Source: Nitrosomonas sp. (GTDB taxonomy: Bacteria > Pseudomonadota > Gammaproteobacteria > Burkholderiales > Nitrosomonadaceae). Taken from it: a DNA stretch of 64,000 nt. Shown one piece after another: positions 44,644 through 54,914 of this stretch. A model generated the notes under the pieces. The model had not been told where the DNA came from. It did not search any database and saw only the letters and a list, made by a program, of their open reading frames with translations. Each line of letters begins with the position of its first letter. The stretch's first letter is position 1. Where the stretch lies: positions 1-64,000 of the forward strand of contig JAMXAG010000009.1 in assembly GCA_024281675.1 (NCBI GenBank), read 5' to 3'. The position numbers were made by a program, and so were the translations under genes.

Positions 44644-46791
44644 TTAGAAAATGATGATCTTTACACGTAGTCCGCCAAACACATTGAGAGGAGGGCCTGG
44701 TTCATAAAAACGACCGAGTGCAGCATTAATACGTGTGTTGGCATTATAAGGTGCATCGAACAGGTTATTGATACCGAGAAAAATGGCACCTTCAAGCCGG
44801 TTACTTTTGGTTTCCCACCCTAGTAATAATTGCCCTAAATTGTAGGCGTGGTTGTTTGCCGTGTTGATATCGTTGACAAAAAAATGACCGACGCGATGTA
44901 CATGAAGCTGTCCGAAAAAACCAAAAGGGTGCGTGTATTTAACTAACCCTTCCCAGCGATGGGCGGGGATTCCGGGTAAATTATTCCCTTTTAAATTGGT
45001 TTCATTGATGGCATATTTTTCAAATTCGAAATTAGAATACGTATAGCCAACTTCAGCATGCAAGCCTTGCCATTGCGGAGTTACTAAGCGCGTTTCAATA
45101 CCAATTCTCCGTGATTGACCCGCGTTACGGAAAAATGCGCGGCCCGGTGAAGAGGGCAATTCGAATGGCGTGATTTCATCCCAGGTACGAATAAAAAATG
45201 CCGCCGTGTCATATTGGAATCCAGCGATACTGCCACGTAATCCCAATTCGTTACTTAGTGATGTTTGCGTGTTCAAATTGGGGTTGAATCCACCTCTGCC
45301 AGCGGGATTATTCAATAACTCTGTCGTCGTAGGGGCCTCAAAAACTGAAGCAATATGTGTATACGCTTGGTGTTGCGGAGTGAGGTGATAAACCATGCCT
45401 GCTGATCCGCTGGCTTGCGATACCACTCGAGATCCCGATTGATTTCCATCCGTTTGGTACTGATCTTTGATTTGATAGTGCAGCCAATCCCAGCGGCCAC
45501 CGATGATCACGTCTAGTTTATCGCTGACGTTCCATTCATTACGGAAGAACGGCCCAACGCTTTGCACGCGCTCGATTTGGTTTAAATTGATAACTCCTCG
45601 AACCCCAAAGTTGTTATTGAAGCGCTGCCGGTCATCGTTTTGCATGCCGTAATCTATGCCGGCTAGAAACCGGTTGGGTCGCTGAAATAACAATCCGTCT
45701 GAAGTAAATTGCAAAGCTAAGCCGCCTACCCAACGGTCAAATTGTACCTGTCCACCGTCCATAAACGGTTGGCGGCTCTGAAAATCGCGGTGCGACCAAT
45801 GGGCGGCAAGCGATATTTCTTTGCCAGCAGTAGGTTTGACGCGAAAACGCGCGCCCATTTCCTCCTGTCTGATTTCTTCACCGGCATTGAATTGTATGTT
45901 TCTCGCAGATGCTTGCCTGGGATTGGCCTGCACTTCGGCGGCGGTCAGCGCGCCGGCATCTTTTGACAAAGGTGAATAAAATTCACGGAACACCAACATC
46001 AAATCCGACCGATCACTGGTCTGAAAATTTAATTTGACTTGTGAATTTGTATTTTGCATTGCGCTGTGGTCGCGCCAGCCTTCTTGCTGCAAATGCGATC
46101 CAAATACCGTGTAGGAAAATTTCCCCAGTCGCCCACCCATGAATAATTCGGATTTTAGATAACCGTACTGACCGAATACCTGGCGTGGCATGATGACAAA
46201 TTTTTCGGATGGTGCTTCGCGTGTGGTAATGTCGATCAAGCCGCCAGAAGCATTGCCATATAGCGCAGCCGAAGGGCCGCGAACGATATCCATGCGTTGA
46301 ATCAACGAAGGATCGATTGAGTCCAATTGCGTTTGTCCGTCCGGTAAGGTTTGGGGAATACCATCGACACGCATTTGTATGCCCCGCACACCAAAGGGCG
46401 AACGTGCGCCAAAGCCGCGAATCGCGATGCGGAGATCTTGCGCAAAATTAAACTGATTTTGGAAAAACACTCCCGGCGTATTCCGGGCAAATTCATCCAA
46501 CGTTGCACCCGGTTGGTATTCTTGCTGGGGATAGCGATTGATTTGCGTAATGCTGTTCGGAATCTGCATTGGTGAGCGATCACTTCGTGTCGCCGTTACA
46601 TTGATCGGATTGAGTATGACTGGCTCAGCATTGCTATTAGTATTGGATGCAAGCACAGGTAAGCTAGCGAAAAACCAAATAACGATGATTTTGAAATTCG
46701 ATTCGCGGTGACATCGCCAGCGGTTATGAGGATTCAGTGCATCGCATGAGCTGCCCTGAAATACTGTACGAGTTAGGGGTATTTTTTCCAT
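44644..46791 (-). CDS. TonB-dependent siderophore-type receptor
   Basis: A 715-residue outer-membrane receptor: a long charged N-terminus (about 1-32) precedes the signal hydrophobic core (IIVIWFFASLPVLA), so the annotated start may be extended, but no in-frame start lies closer. Plug motifs are PNSITQINR near 78, RIAIRGFGARSPFGVRGIQMRVDGIPQTLPDGQ (about 122-154) and RGPSAALYGNASGGLIDI. The barrel ends FGGLRVKIIIF. It resembles FecA/iron-chelate receptors of the AOB type; the ligand is unknown. A TIR remnant lies in its leader. No Fur box was seen. Confidence 0.87.
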   Translation of the reverse strand: MEKIPLTRTVFQGSSCDALNPHNRWRCHRESNFKIIVIWFFASLPVLASNTNSNAEPVILNPINVTATRSDRSPMQIPNSITQINRYPQQEYQPGATLDEFARNTPGVFFQNQFNFAQDLRIAIRGFGARSPFGVRGIQMRVDGIPQTLPDGQTQLDSIDPSLIQRMDIVRGPSAALYGNASGGLIDITTREAPSEKFVIMPRQVFGQYGYLKSELFMGGRLGKFSYTVFGSHLQQEGWRDHSAMQNTNSQVKLNFQTSDRSDLMLVFREFYSPLSKDAGALTAAEVQANPRQASARNIQFNAGEEIRQEEMGARFRVKPTAGKEISLAAHWSHRDFQSRQPFMDGGQVQFDRWVGGLALQFTSDGLLFQRPNRFLAGIDYGMQNDDRQRFNNNFGVRGVINLNQIERVQSVGPFFRNEWNVSDKLDVIIGGRWDWLHYQIKDQYQTDGNQSGSRVVSQASGSAGMVYHLTPQHQAYTHIASVFEAPTTTELLNNPAGRGGFNPNLNTQTSLSNELGLRGSIAGFQYDTAAFFIRTWDEITPFELPSSPGRAFFRNAGQSRRIGIETRLVTPQWQGLHAEVGYTYSNFEFEKYAINETNLKGNNLPGIPAHRWEGLVKYTHPFGFFGQLHVHRVGHFFVNDINTANNHAYNLGQLLLGWETKSNRLEGAIFLGINNLFDAPYNANTRINAALGRFYEPGPPLNVFGGLRVKIIIF

Positions 46792-46851
46792 GCCACGAAA
46801 TCGGCTTGTACTTTATTCAAGGCTGCCCATCGTTGTTGAGAATCTGCTGTT

Positions 46852-46959
46852 TCAACGGCGGCGATCAATGACAATATCGTCGTGATCTTTGAGTTGTGTT
46901 TCAAGCTGGTTAATCTGCGGTAGATCATCTCGAGCATAGCTTAGAAATACCTTGGGCAT
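46852..46959 (-). pseudogene. TIR-domain gene remnant (N-terminal 35 residues)
   Basis: The minus strand encodes MPKVFLSYARDD, then LPQINQLETQLKDHDD, a clear match to the start of a TIR/TIR_2 domain (VFLSYARDD plus the following helix). It stops at TGA after DRRR, so the domain's catalytic and BB-loop regions are missing. It lies just upstream of the TonB receptor gene, same direction, with no ribosome site. It looks like a decayed or truncated signalling/defence gene. Confidence 0.6.
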
Positions 46960-47286
46960 GGGGGCAGGAGCAAGCGCTGTTTATTAATAGGTTAAGATTT
47001 AAGATACACGGGAAATGACTATACGGGGAGCTAAAATCAAATGTCAACTTTACTTAAATAAAATGCGTTTCATAATGGAGGAGGCGGCTGATCAAGAGGA
47101 TTTTACGAGGCAAATTCCCCTTTAAATAACAAAAACTATTTAACCAAGCAAGGTTGGCACGGCATTTTTTCAGGATCTGTTGGGATAGAGCTATTTGGGT
47201 TAGCGGTGTTTATAGTAAAATCTCGTTTCGCTTGTTAAAATTCAAACTATTAGAAAACTGATTATATTATTAATTTAGGATTGTTC
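46960..47286. other. Spacer before the aminotransferase gene
   Basis: About 325 bases with no coding sequence or repeat that could be recognised. It holds the promoter for the downstream aminotransferase, whose AGGA ribosome site is at its end. Confidence 0.5.
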
Positions 47287-48504
47287 ATGAATACCGAAGA
47301 TTTTCGTCCCGAAAAAGCAGTAAAAATATTTATGCCACCTCAACGCGTACTCATGGGCCCCGGGCCTTCCGATACGCACGCGCGCGTACTGAATGCGATG
47401 GCACGGCCGACACTGGGTCATTTGGATCCGGTTTTTACCGAAATGATGGAAGAAATCAAAGAATTGATGCGTTATGCCTTTCAAACTAAAAACCGCATGA
47501 CTTTCCCCGTTTCTGGCCCTGGATCAGTCGGTATGGAGATGTGTTTTGTCAACATGATTACCCCAGGCGATAAAGTGGTTGTGTGCCGGAATGGCGTGTT
47601 TGGTGGTCGCATGATCGAAAATGTCGAGCGCCACGGTGGTGTTGCGGTTGTCGTTGATGATCCTTGGGGAGAACCTGTTGATCCGCAAAAAGTTGAAGAT
47701 GCCTTGAAAAAAAATCCCGATGCCAAAATTGTAGCGTTTGTACATGCAGAAACATCCACGGGTGCTTCTTCTGACGCTAAAACATTGTGTGAGATAGCCC
47801 GTCGATATAACTGTTTAACCATTGTTGATACAGTTACTTCATTGGGAGGTACACCGATCAAAGTGGACGAATGGGGTATTGATGCGATTTATTCAGGTAG
47901 CCAAAAATGTTTATCGTGTCCGCCTGGATTGTCACCCGTAAGTTTTTCTGAACGTGTTACCGAGCTCGTTAAAAATCGCAAACAGAAAGTGCATAGCTGG
48001 TTCATGGATATCAGTTTGCTGTTGAACTACTGGGGGTCTTCGACACGTACTTATCATCATACTGCGCCAACCAATGCGTTGTATGGTTTGCATGAAGCGC
48101 TATTAATGTTGGCCGAAGAAGGGCTTGAGCATTCTTGGGCGCGCCATCATCGCAACTATCTAGCTTTGAAAGCCGGATTTGCGACCTTAAATATGCAATA
48201 TGTGGTGAAAGAACCGTATCGCTTACCGCAATTGAATTCAGTTTTTGTGCCGGCAGGTATTGATGAGAAAGAAGTCCGACGTCGCTTGTTGGATGATTTT
48301 AGCCTTGAAATCGGCGCCGGATTGGGAGATTTTTCCGGTAAGGTATGGCGTTTTGGTTTAATGGGTACATCCAGCAGAATTGAAAATGTCATGTTTTGTT
48401 TGAATGCTCTCGAGTCAGTGTTTGCGGCGATGGGTGCAAAAGTCGAGCGTGGTGCCGCTGCTTCGGCTGCGCATCGTGTTTATGCTGAAAATCCTATGGC
48501 GTAA
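47287..48504 (+). CDS. Class V aminotransferase, serine-glyoxylate type
   Basis: A 405-residue PLP enzyme: LMGPGPSDTHARVLNAMARPTLGHLDP (about 19-45), SGPGSVGMEMCFVN near 77, VFVHAETSTGA near 148, the PLP-Asp region TIVDTVTSLGG near 177, and the PLP-Lys in YSGSQKCLSCPPGLSP near 202. Closest known types are alanine/serine-glyoxylate aminotransferases, which in ammonia oxidisers and methylotrophs serve glycolate/glyoxylate recycling. Start at ATG 47287 after TAGGA. No serine-cycle neighbours are present, so the role is inferred. Confidence 0.88.
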   Translation: MNTEDFRPEKAVKIFMPPQRVLMGPGPSDTHARVLNAMARPTLGHLDPVFTEMMEEIKELMRYAFQTKNRMTFPVSGPGSVGMEMCFVNMITPGDKVVVCRNGVFGGRMIENVERHGGVAVVVDDPWGEPVDPQKVEDALKKNPDAKIVAFVHAETSTGASSDAKTLCEIARRYNCLTIVDTVTSLGGTPIKVDEWGIDAIYSGSQKCLSCPPGLSPVSFSERVTELVKNRKQKVHSWFMDISLLLNYWGSSTRTYHHTAPTNALYGLHEALLMLAEEGLEHSWARHHRNYLALKAGFATLNMQYVVKEPYRLPQLNSVFVPAGIDEKEVRRRLLDDFSLEIGAGLGDFSGKVWRFGLMGTSSRIENVMFCLNALESVFAAMGAKVERGAAASAAHRVYAENPMA

Positions 48505-48617
48505 TTCAACAGGGAGTTATTACAACTTCAGCATGTTTTTGCTTGTCTTCTGATTTTTAGTCAGATGAGCATTTTAATTCTACTGAGCAATCACTAAAAT
48601 CCAGCTGGATACTATGT

Positions 48618-49619
48618 ATGGCTATGGATTTATTTCAAAGAACGATAGTGGCGATGCTGCTATCGTTCGTAGTGGCTTATGCTATTGACTATTGGTTGAT
48701 CAATGGCAGCAAAAAATGGGGGCAATGGGGATTCGATCATCCGAATGCACGCTCTCTCCACGTAGCACCCGTTTCTCGTCTCGGTGGAATCGGTTTGTTT
48801 TTAGGGGTATTGACCAGTTGGTCGTTTTTTTCGCTAGCTTTACCCAACATGGTTTGGATCGGGCTGTGTTTGTTATTGATTGTGTCAGTGCTCGATGATA
48901 TCAAGGGTTTACCGGTCTGGTTTCGTTTGTGCTTACATAGCTTTGTCGCTTTGAGCTGTGCGTTCGATCTGTTTTTTTCTGGGGGCGGATATTTTTCAGT
49001 GATAATTGGTACCGCTGCCATTGTGTGGATGATTAATCTCTACAACTTTATGGATGGCTCGGATGGTTTGGCGGGAGGCATGGCTGTAATTGGGTTTGGC
49101 AGTTATGGTTTGTTTGCCTATTGGGCAGGATATGAGAATTATGCCTTAATTAATTTCTCGGTTGCGGCTGCAGCATTGGGTTTCTTAATCCACAATTTTT
49201 CCCCGGCACGTATTTTTTTGGGGGATGGCGGTGCAATTCCTTTGGGCTTTTTAGCAATAGTAGTAGGGGTTCTGGGATGGAAAGAAAGTATCTGGCCGCT
49301 GTGGTTTCCATGGTTGATATTCTCACCTTTCATCGTAGATGCTACAGTTACTTTGCTCAAACGTGTATTTCGTGGTGAAAAAATTTGGCAGGCGCATCGA
49401 CAGCATTATTATCAAAGTATGGTGCAAAATGGTTTCGGTCATCGTAACACTGCGTTATGTTGGTATGGTGTAATGCTTCTGGCTGGTATCAGTGCGGTGT
49501 GGGCTGCACAGCAAGACAGTTCTGTGCAACGCGTGACTTTGATCGCCTGGAGTACCATTTATCTGATGTTGTTATTTATTTTCGAATCGACACAAAAATT
49601 CCGCGGCAATCGAGGGTAG
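48618..49619 (+). CDS. WecA-like undecaprenyl-phosphate glycosyl-1-phosphate transferase
   Basis: A 333-residue polytopic membrane enzyme with about ten hydrophobic segments (polyprenyl-phosphate N-acetylhexosamine-1-P transferase family, glycosyltransferase group 4). Conserved parts are VSVLDDIKGLPVWFRL near 94, NFMDGSDGLAGGMAV near 142-156, and FLGDGGAIPLGF near 199, which hold the Asp residues for magnesium and nucleotide. It starts a lipid-linked surface glycan. The next gene, beginning one base past its stop, makes a nucleotide-sugar precursor. Confidence 0.88.
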   Translation: MAMDLFQRTIVAMLLSFVVAYAIDYWLINGSKKWGQWGFDHPNARSLHVAPVSRLGGIGLFLGVLTSWSFFSLALPNMVWIGLCLLLIVSVLDDIKGLPVWFRLCLHSFVALSCAFDLFFSGGGYFSVIIGTAAIVWMINLYNFMDGSDGLAGGMAVIGFGSYGLFAYWAGYENYALINFSVAAAALGFLIHNFSPARIFLGDGGAIPLGFLAIVVGVLGWKESIWPLWFPWLIFSPFIVDATVTLLKRVFRGEKIWQAHRQHYYQSMVQNGFGHRNTALCWYGVMLLAGISAVWAAQQDSSVQRVTLIAWSTIYLMLLFIFESTQKFRGNRG

Positions 49620-49620
49620 T

Positions 49621-51489
49621 ATGTTCATCAGCAAAATAGATATTCGTACGATCATTGCTTTTATGCATGATATTGTCGCAGTTGGCTTCGCTTGGTGGCT
49701 CGCCTATCTATTTCGTTTTAATTTTGACATCCCTTCGTCGGTTTCAGTGATACTAATCAGTACACTTCCATGGATTGTGTTAACCCAAACCAGTTTTTTT
49801 TTATGGCTTGGGTTGTATCGAGGGGTCTGGCGCTATGCGAGTTTACCTGACGTCAAACGCATCGTCATTGCGGTATTAACGGGAACGTTATGTGTCTTGG
49901 CAATGCTAGGATTCCTGGATCAACTGCAAAATATTCCTGGCTCAGTCGTTGTATTGGCTCCTCTATTACTACTACTCATCATGGGGAGTAGCCGCCTTAT
50001 CTATCGTGCTTGGAAAGAACGCCGCCTCTATAGCCTGGAGAATTACGAAGCCAAATTGGTGTTAATCATAGGTGCAGGCCGAACCGGCATTAACTTGGCA
50101 AAAGACTTAGCCAGAAGCCGGGATTGGCATGTTGTGGGCATGCTCGACGATGATTCGCGAAAATTTGGTGCGCGCCTTCAAGGTGTTCGCGTGCTTGGTA
50201 AGATTAAGGAATTACCCGAATGGGTGCAAAAACTGAATGTGGGGCATGTCATTATCGCTATACCCTCGGTGTCTCATCGCATTTATCGTCAAGCGCTGGA
50301 GATGTGTTCGGGAGCGAGGGTAAAAGTCATGACGGTACCATCGTATTCAGATTTAATTAGTGGCAAGGCTGTCGTATCGAAAATTCGCGAAATTGAATTG
50401 GATGATTTGCTCGGCAGAGAACCGGTGGTGCTGGATAATGATGGACTACATGAGTTATTGTCAGGGCAAGTCATTTTGGTCACGGGTGCGGGGGGATCGA
50501 TTGGATCTGAATTATGTCGACAGCTAATGGTTTTTAATCCTGGCCGAATTGTATTTGTAGAGCTAAACGAATTTGCGTTGTATAACGTCCAGGAGGAATT
50601 TTCCGCGCGTTTCTCAAAAGAACAATTAGCCTTCGTCATTGGTGATATTAAGGATCAGGCACGAATGACGGAATTATTTTTACAATTCCGACCCTCGGTT
50701 GTTTTTCATGCGGCAGCCTATAAACATGTACCGTTGATGGAAGAAGGTAATGGCTGCCAAGCGCTGCTGAATAATGTTTTGGGAACCTACATCGTAGCCA
50801 AAATTGCGCAGAACTTCGGAGTAAAAAAGTTCGTTTTTGTTTCTACTGATAAGGCGGTGAATCCAGTCAGTATTATGGGAGCGAGCAAACGTCTTGCCGA
50901 AATGGTATGTCAAGCATTGCAGCAATCGAATGATCTTAGCAAAGATATTGGGAAAACCTGTTTCGTGATGGTCCGGTTTGGCAATGTTTTAGGAAGCACC
51001 GGCAGTGTCATTCCAAAATTTCGTGAGCAAATTGCCAAGGGAGGGCCGATTACCGTGACACATCCCGATATGACGCGCTATTTCATGTCTATCCCCGAAG
51101 CGACACAATTGGTACTGCAAGCAGGGCTCATGGGAGGAACGGAAGGCGGTGGGGAGATATTTGTTCTGGATATGGGGAATCCGGTAAAAATCGTCGATTT
51201 GGCCAATGATCTGATTCGTCTTTCTGGATTGACGGAAGAAGATATTCATATTGAGTTTACTGGATTGCGTCCTGGTGAAAAAATTCATGAGGAACTGCTG
51301 TCGACGCATGAAAATACTTTACCTACTCCACATGAGAAATTGCGCATTGCGCAAGCCAGACAGGTTGACGAAGAATGGTTAGAAAATTTATTGGCTTGGT
51401 TGATAAGTGTAAAGGTTCTTGATGATGTTGAGGTTCAAGAGCATTTGGCGAAATGGGTACCTGAGTACACGTATCGAAAGCTTGGTTAA
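49621..51489 (+). CDS. Membrane UDP-sugar 4,6-dehydratase (CapD/WbpM type)
   Basis: A 622-residue protein with four N-terminal membrane segments (about 1-120). A CoA/NAD-like Rossmann segment (LIIGAGRTGINLAKDLA near 144-160) and a C-terminal short-chain-dehydrogenase domain follow: ILVTGAGGSIGSELCRQL near 285-302, FVSTDKAVNPVSIMGASKRLAEM near 412-434 and FGNVLGSTGSVIPKF. Met-Gly-Ala-Ser-Lys in place of YxxxK gives the Ser-Met-Lys triad typical of WbpM/FlaA1. It makes a 4-keto-6-deoxy sugar nucleotide for polysaccharide or O-antigen. No further glycosyltransferases are in the window. Confidence 0.92.
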   Translation: MFISKIDIRTIIAFMHDIVAVGFAWWLAYLFRFNFDIPSSVSVILISTLPWIVLTQTSFFLWLGLYRGVWRYASLPDVKRIVIAVLTGTLCVLAMLGFLDQLQNIPGSVVVLAPLLLLLIMGSSRLIYRAWKERRLYSLENYEAKLVLIIGAGRTGINLAKDLARSRDWHVVGMLDDDSRKFGARLQGVRVLGKIKELPEWVQKLNVGHVIIAIPSVSHRIYRQALEMCSGARVKVMTVPSYSDLISGKAVVSKIREIELDDLLGREPVVLDNDGLHELLSGQVILVTGAGGSIGSELCRQLMVFNPGRIVFVELNEFALYNVQEEFSARFSKEQLAFVIGDIKDQARMTELFLQFRPSVVFHAAAYKHVPLMEEGNGCQALLNNVLGTYIVAKIAQNFGVKKFVFVSTDKAVNPVSIMGASKRLAEMVCQALQQSNDLSKDIGKTCFVMVRFGNVLGSTGSVIPKFREQIAKGGPITVTHPDMTRYFMSIPEATQLVLQAGLMGGTEGGGEIFVLDMGNPVKIVDLANDLIRLSGLTEEDIHIEFTGLRPGEKIHEELLSTHENTLPTPHEKLRIAQARQVDEEWLENLLAWLISVKVLDDVEVQEHLAKWVPEYTYRKLG

Positions 51490-51530
51490 TTTGATAACGT
51501 ACAAACTAACCAGGGTGTCGGTAGCATTTT

Positions 51531-52013
51531 TTATTCTGATTGTTTTTGTGGTTCTTGCTTGGTTCTGAAACTGTCATAAATCATCAGTGCCGTGCCGATA
51601 AAAATTGCTGAATCGGCTATATTGAAAGCTGGCCAGTGGTAAGTTCCGACATAGAAATCGAGAAAATCTATGACATGGCCTAACATAATGCGGTCGTATA
51701 GATTGCCGATGGCTCCACCCAGTATCAAGCTCAATGCCCAACAGAACAGTTTCTCGAGTTGATATTTGTTGAGTAAAAAGATAATGACGATTGCCGCAAT
51801 ACTTGCAATACCTGATAAAAACCAGCGTTGCCAACCCGATTGTTCACTCAAAAAACTGAATGCAGCACCTGGATTGTAAGTCAGAACTAAATTAAAAAAA
51901 CTGGTTACTGGAATTTGTTCGCCAAATTGCAACGTTGATTCGATCCAATATTTGCTCACAAGATCAAGCGCTAGCACGAAAAAAGCAATTCCTAAGCTGA
52001 TGTAGAGCTTCAT
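51531..52013 (-). CDS. lspA: Signal peptidase II
   Basis: A 160-residue inner-membrane aspartic protease that cleaves prolipoproteins. It has four membrane segments. VLTYNPGAAFSFLSEQSGW (about 43-61), GGAIGNLYDRIMLGHVIDFLDF near 99-120, and FNIADSAIFIG near 131-141 carry the two catalytic Asp residues. It is the third gene of ribF-ileS-lspA. The window holds several lipoproteins that would be substrates (5205, 29802). Confidence 0.96.
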   Translation of the reverse strand: MKLYISLGIAFFVLALDLVSKYWIESTLQFGEQIPVTSFFNLVLTYNPGAAFSFLSEQSGWQRWFLSGIASIAAIVIIFLLNKYQLEKLFCWALSLILGGAIGNLYDRIMLGHVIDFLDFYVGTYHWPAFNIADSAIFIGTALMIYDSFRTKQEPQKQSE

Positions 52014-52091
52014 GATTTAATTTTTAGTAAATAACAAAGTTAGGAAAATATCACCGAAAAATCATAGTGAATTACGTAAATGGCCTGTAAT

Positions 52092-54893
52092 TCAAGCGTA
52101 GTGACGTTTTTCACCCGGACCGTATAGGTTGGTGATGCAGCGTTCGCAAATCGTGCTGTGTTCAGGATGTTGGCCAACATCCTGGCGGTAATGCCAGCAC
52201 CGCTCACATTTCTGATCACTGCTGGCGGTCACCGTAATTCCTTCGAGCGTTTTATCATCGACATACTGTAATTTAACCTCGGATACAATTAGCACAAAGC
52301 GTAAGTCATCTTGCAAGGAATGCAAAAGTTCAAAATCTTCCTGGCAAGCATGAATTTCAATGGTAGCGGCGAGAGAAGAACCAATTTCACCTTTTGTACG
52401 GACATCTTCCAATTTCTTAAGTACCTTGGCACGTAACGTACGAATGCTTTGCCAGCGTTGTTGTAATTCACTGACGTCATATTGTTGCGGGAAAACATGC
52501 CATAACTGAAGCAGTACACTGCCTTCCGTGTCGCCTGTAAGGTGTTCCCAGGTTTCTTCAGCGGTAAAACTCAAAATCGGAGCAAATAACCTAACTAAGC
52601 TATGTGCAATATGATACAGCGCAGTTTGTGCGGAGCGGCGTGGCAAGCCATGGGTTGCTGATGTGTATAAACGGTCTTTAAGTATATCCAAATAGAATCC
52701 ACCCAAATCTTCCGAACAAAAGTTGTGGAGTTGGTGTACTGCTTGATGAAACTCATAATGCTGATAGCTTTGTGTTAGATTTTCTTGTAAAGCCACGGTT
52801 AATGCCAGCATATAGCGATCGATTTCAAGGCAATCATCGGTTGGAATTGAATCTTTTTCAGGATTAAAATCGGTGAGATTGGCCAATAAGAAGCGTAGCG
52901 TATTGCGAATACGTCGATAGCTTTCTACCACTCGCTTGAGAATTTCTTCGGAGATGGAAAGTTCACCGGAATAATCCGTTGATGCCACCCACAAACGCAA
53001 AATATCCGCGCCTGAGGTATCCATGACTTTCTGCGGTGCAATGACATTGCCTTTGGATTTGCTCATTTTATGGCCCAAACCATCGACGACAAATCCGTGC
53101 GTTAACAAAGCGTCGTAGGGCGCACGACCATTCATCGCGCAACTGCTCAATAAAGAGGATTGAAACCAACCACGGTGTTGGTCGGAGCCTTCGAGGTATA
53201 AATCAGCCGGAAATTGTAGTTGCGAGTTGGTAGCGATGACAGTCGCGTGGGTGGTACCAGAATCGAACCAGACATCCAGTGTATCGGTCAGTTTTCTATA
53301 GTGATCGGCATCACTACCAAGCAATTCGGATGGATTTAACGCAAACCATGCTTCAATACCGTGCTGTTCAACTTTTTGCGCAATTTGCTCCAGCAATTCC
53401 AGAGAACGAGGGTGCATTGCATGGGTGTCTTTATGCACGAAGAAAGTCATCGGTACGCCCCAATTGCGTTGACGGGAAACGCACCAATCCGGGCGGTTTT
53501 TGATCATTGCTTCCAGGCGTGCGCGCCCCCATGTGGGATAGAAAGCCGTTTGGTTTACAGCTTGAATCGCCAATGTACGTAAATTCTGATCATTTTGGTG
53601 ACCATGTTGATTCATACCGATAAACCATTGCGGGGTGGCGCGAAAAATGATCGGCGTTTTGTGTCGCCAGCAATGCGGGTAACTGTGCTCAATTTTCTTC
53701 AAACAAAACAAGTTTCCGTTGGTTTTCAATGTATCAATCACAACATCATTGGCTTTCCAAACGAATAATCCACCGACCAATGGCCAGGAATCGATGAATT
53801 TGCCATTGCCATCGACTGGGCTATCACTCGGTAGGCCATAGTTTTGACCAACAAAATAATCATCGAGACCATGTGCCGGAGCAGTATGCACGAGACCCGT
53901 GCCGGCCTCTAACGTAACATGCTTGCCGCAAATGATTGGTACCGTTCGCGATTCAAAAGGATGATGGAGGACAAGGTGTTCTAATTGCTGCCCTTTGCAT
54001 GTGGCTAATGTTTCACCGCTTAATTCGTAGCGTTGCAAGCAGGCTTGTTTGAGTTTATCGGCGACGATCAGAAAACCGAGGGGCGTTTGTATCAATGCAT
54101 ACTCAAGATCAGGATGAACGCTGACGGCCTGATTGGCGGGAAGTGTCCATGGAGTAGTCGTCCAGATAATGACGTAGATTGATGTTTCTGCGGCAACCGA
54201 AACACCAAAAGCATCATTGAACAAGTTCAGGTTGGTATCTGCATTGGATAGCTGAACAGCAAATCCAACATCAATTGCAGGTGATGCCTTGTCCTCATAT
54301 TCAACTTCTGCTTCAGCGAGGGCTGAGCCGCAATCGATGCACCAGTTGACAGGTTTCTGACCCTGGTAGAGATAACCATTTTGATAAATTTGTCCCAGGC
54401 TACGGATAATGTCCGCTTCGGTTTTAAAATTCATGGTTAAGTAAGGATTGTCCCAATCGCCTAATACGCCAAGGCGGATGAAGTCAGCTTTTTGGCGTTC
54501 GATTTGTTCTTTAGCGAAAGCTCGGCATAGCTGGCGAACTTTATCAGCTGGCAAATGTTTGCCATGTTTTTTTTCGATCTGGTGCTCGATCGGTAACCCG
54601 TGGCAATCCCATCCGGGAACATATGGTGCATCAAATCCCGCTAAGGTTTTACTTTTTATGATAATGTCTTTGAGTATTTTATTGACGGCATGTCCGATAT
54701 GAATATCGCCATTGGCATAAGGCGGACCATCGTGTAAAACGAACTTGGGGCGGCCTTGGCTCGCTGTGCGAATTTTTTGGTAAAGGTTCTTTTTCTGCCA
54801 TGCACGTAACATTTCCGGCTCACGGTTTGCGAGATTGGCACGCATTGGAAAAGGGGTATCCAATAAATTGAGAGTTTGCTTATAATCAGTCAT
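52092..54893 (-). CDS. ileS: Isoleucyl-tRNA synthetase
   Basis: A 933-residue class I aminoacyl-tRNA synthetase, full length. It has the HIGH motif ([20 protein letters not shown] near 57-76), an editing domain with [14 protein letters not shown], the KMSKS loop ([13 protein letters not shown] near 616), and a C-terminal zinc finger ([13 protein letters not shown] and CERCITNL). It forms the middle gene between ribF and lspA, a standard proteobacterial order. Confidence 0.97.
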   Translation of the reverse strand: MTDYKQTLNLLDTPFPMRANLANREPEMLRAWQKKNLYQKIRTASQGRPKFVLHDGPPYANGDIHIGHAVNKILKDIIIKSKTLAGFDAPYVPGWDCHGLPIEHQIEKKHGKHLPADKVRQLCRAFAKEQIERQKADFIRLGVLGDWDNPYLTMNFKTEADIIRSLGQIYQNGYLYQGQKPVNWCIDCGSALAEAEVEYEDKASPAIDVGFAVQLSNADTNLNLFNDAFGVSVAAETSIYVIIWTTTPWTLPANQAVSVHPDLEYALIQTPLGFLIVADKLKQACLQRYELSGETLATCKGQQLEHLVLHHPFESRTVPIICGKHVTLEAGTGLVHTAPAHGLDDYFVGQNYGLPSDSPVDGNGKFIDSWPLVGGLFVWKANDVVIDTLKTNGNLFCLKKIEHSYPHCWRHKTPIIFRATPQWFIGMNQHGHQNDQNLRTLAIQAVNQTAFYPTWGRARLEAMIKNRPDWCVSRQRNWGVPMTFFVHKDTHAMHPRSLELLEQIAQKVEQHGIEAWFALNPSELLGSDADHYRKLTDTLDVWFDSGTTHATVIATNSQLQFPADLYLEGSDQHRGWFQSSLLSSCAMNGRAPYDALLTHGFVVDGLGHKMSKSKGNVIAPQKVMDTSGADILRLWVASTDYSGELSISEEILKRVVESYRRIRNTLRFLLANLTDFNPEKDSIPTDDCLEIDRYMLALTVALQENLTQSYQHYEFHQAVHQLHNFCSEDLGGFYLDILKDRLYTSATHGLPRRSAQTALYHIAHSLVRLFAPILSFTAEETWEHLTGDTEGSVLLQLWHVFPQQYDVSELQQRWQSIRTLRAKVLKKLEDVRTKGEIGSSLAATIEIHACQEDFELLHSLQDDLRFVLIVSEVKLQYVDDKTLEGITVTASSDQKCERCWHYRQDVGQHPEHSTICERCITNLYGPGEKRHYA

Positions 54894-54914
54894 GAAAGAT
54901 CAACATTCGATAAT

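Noticed and set aside
47481-47861. A 126-codon frame antisense to the aminotransferase gene.
   Set aside because: It is a mirror of a conserved coding region; the plus-strand protein is clearly the real gene.
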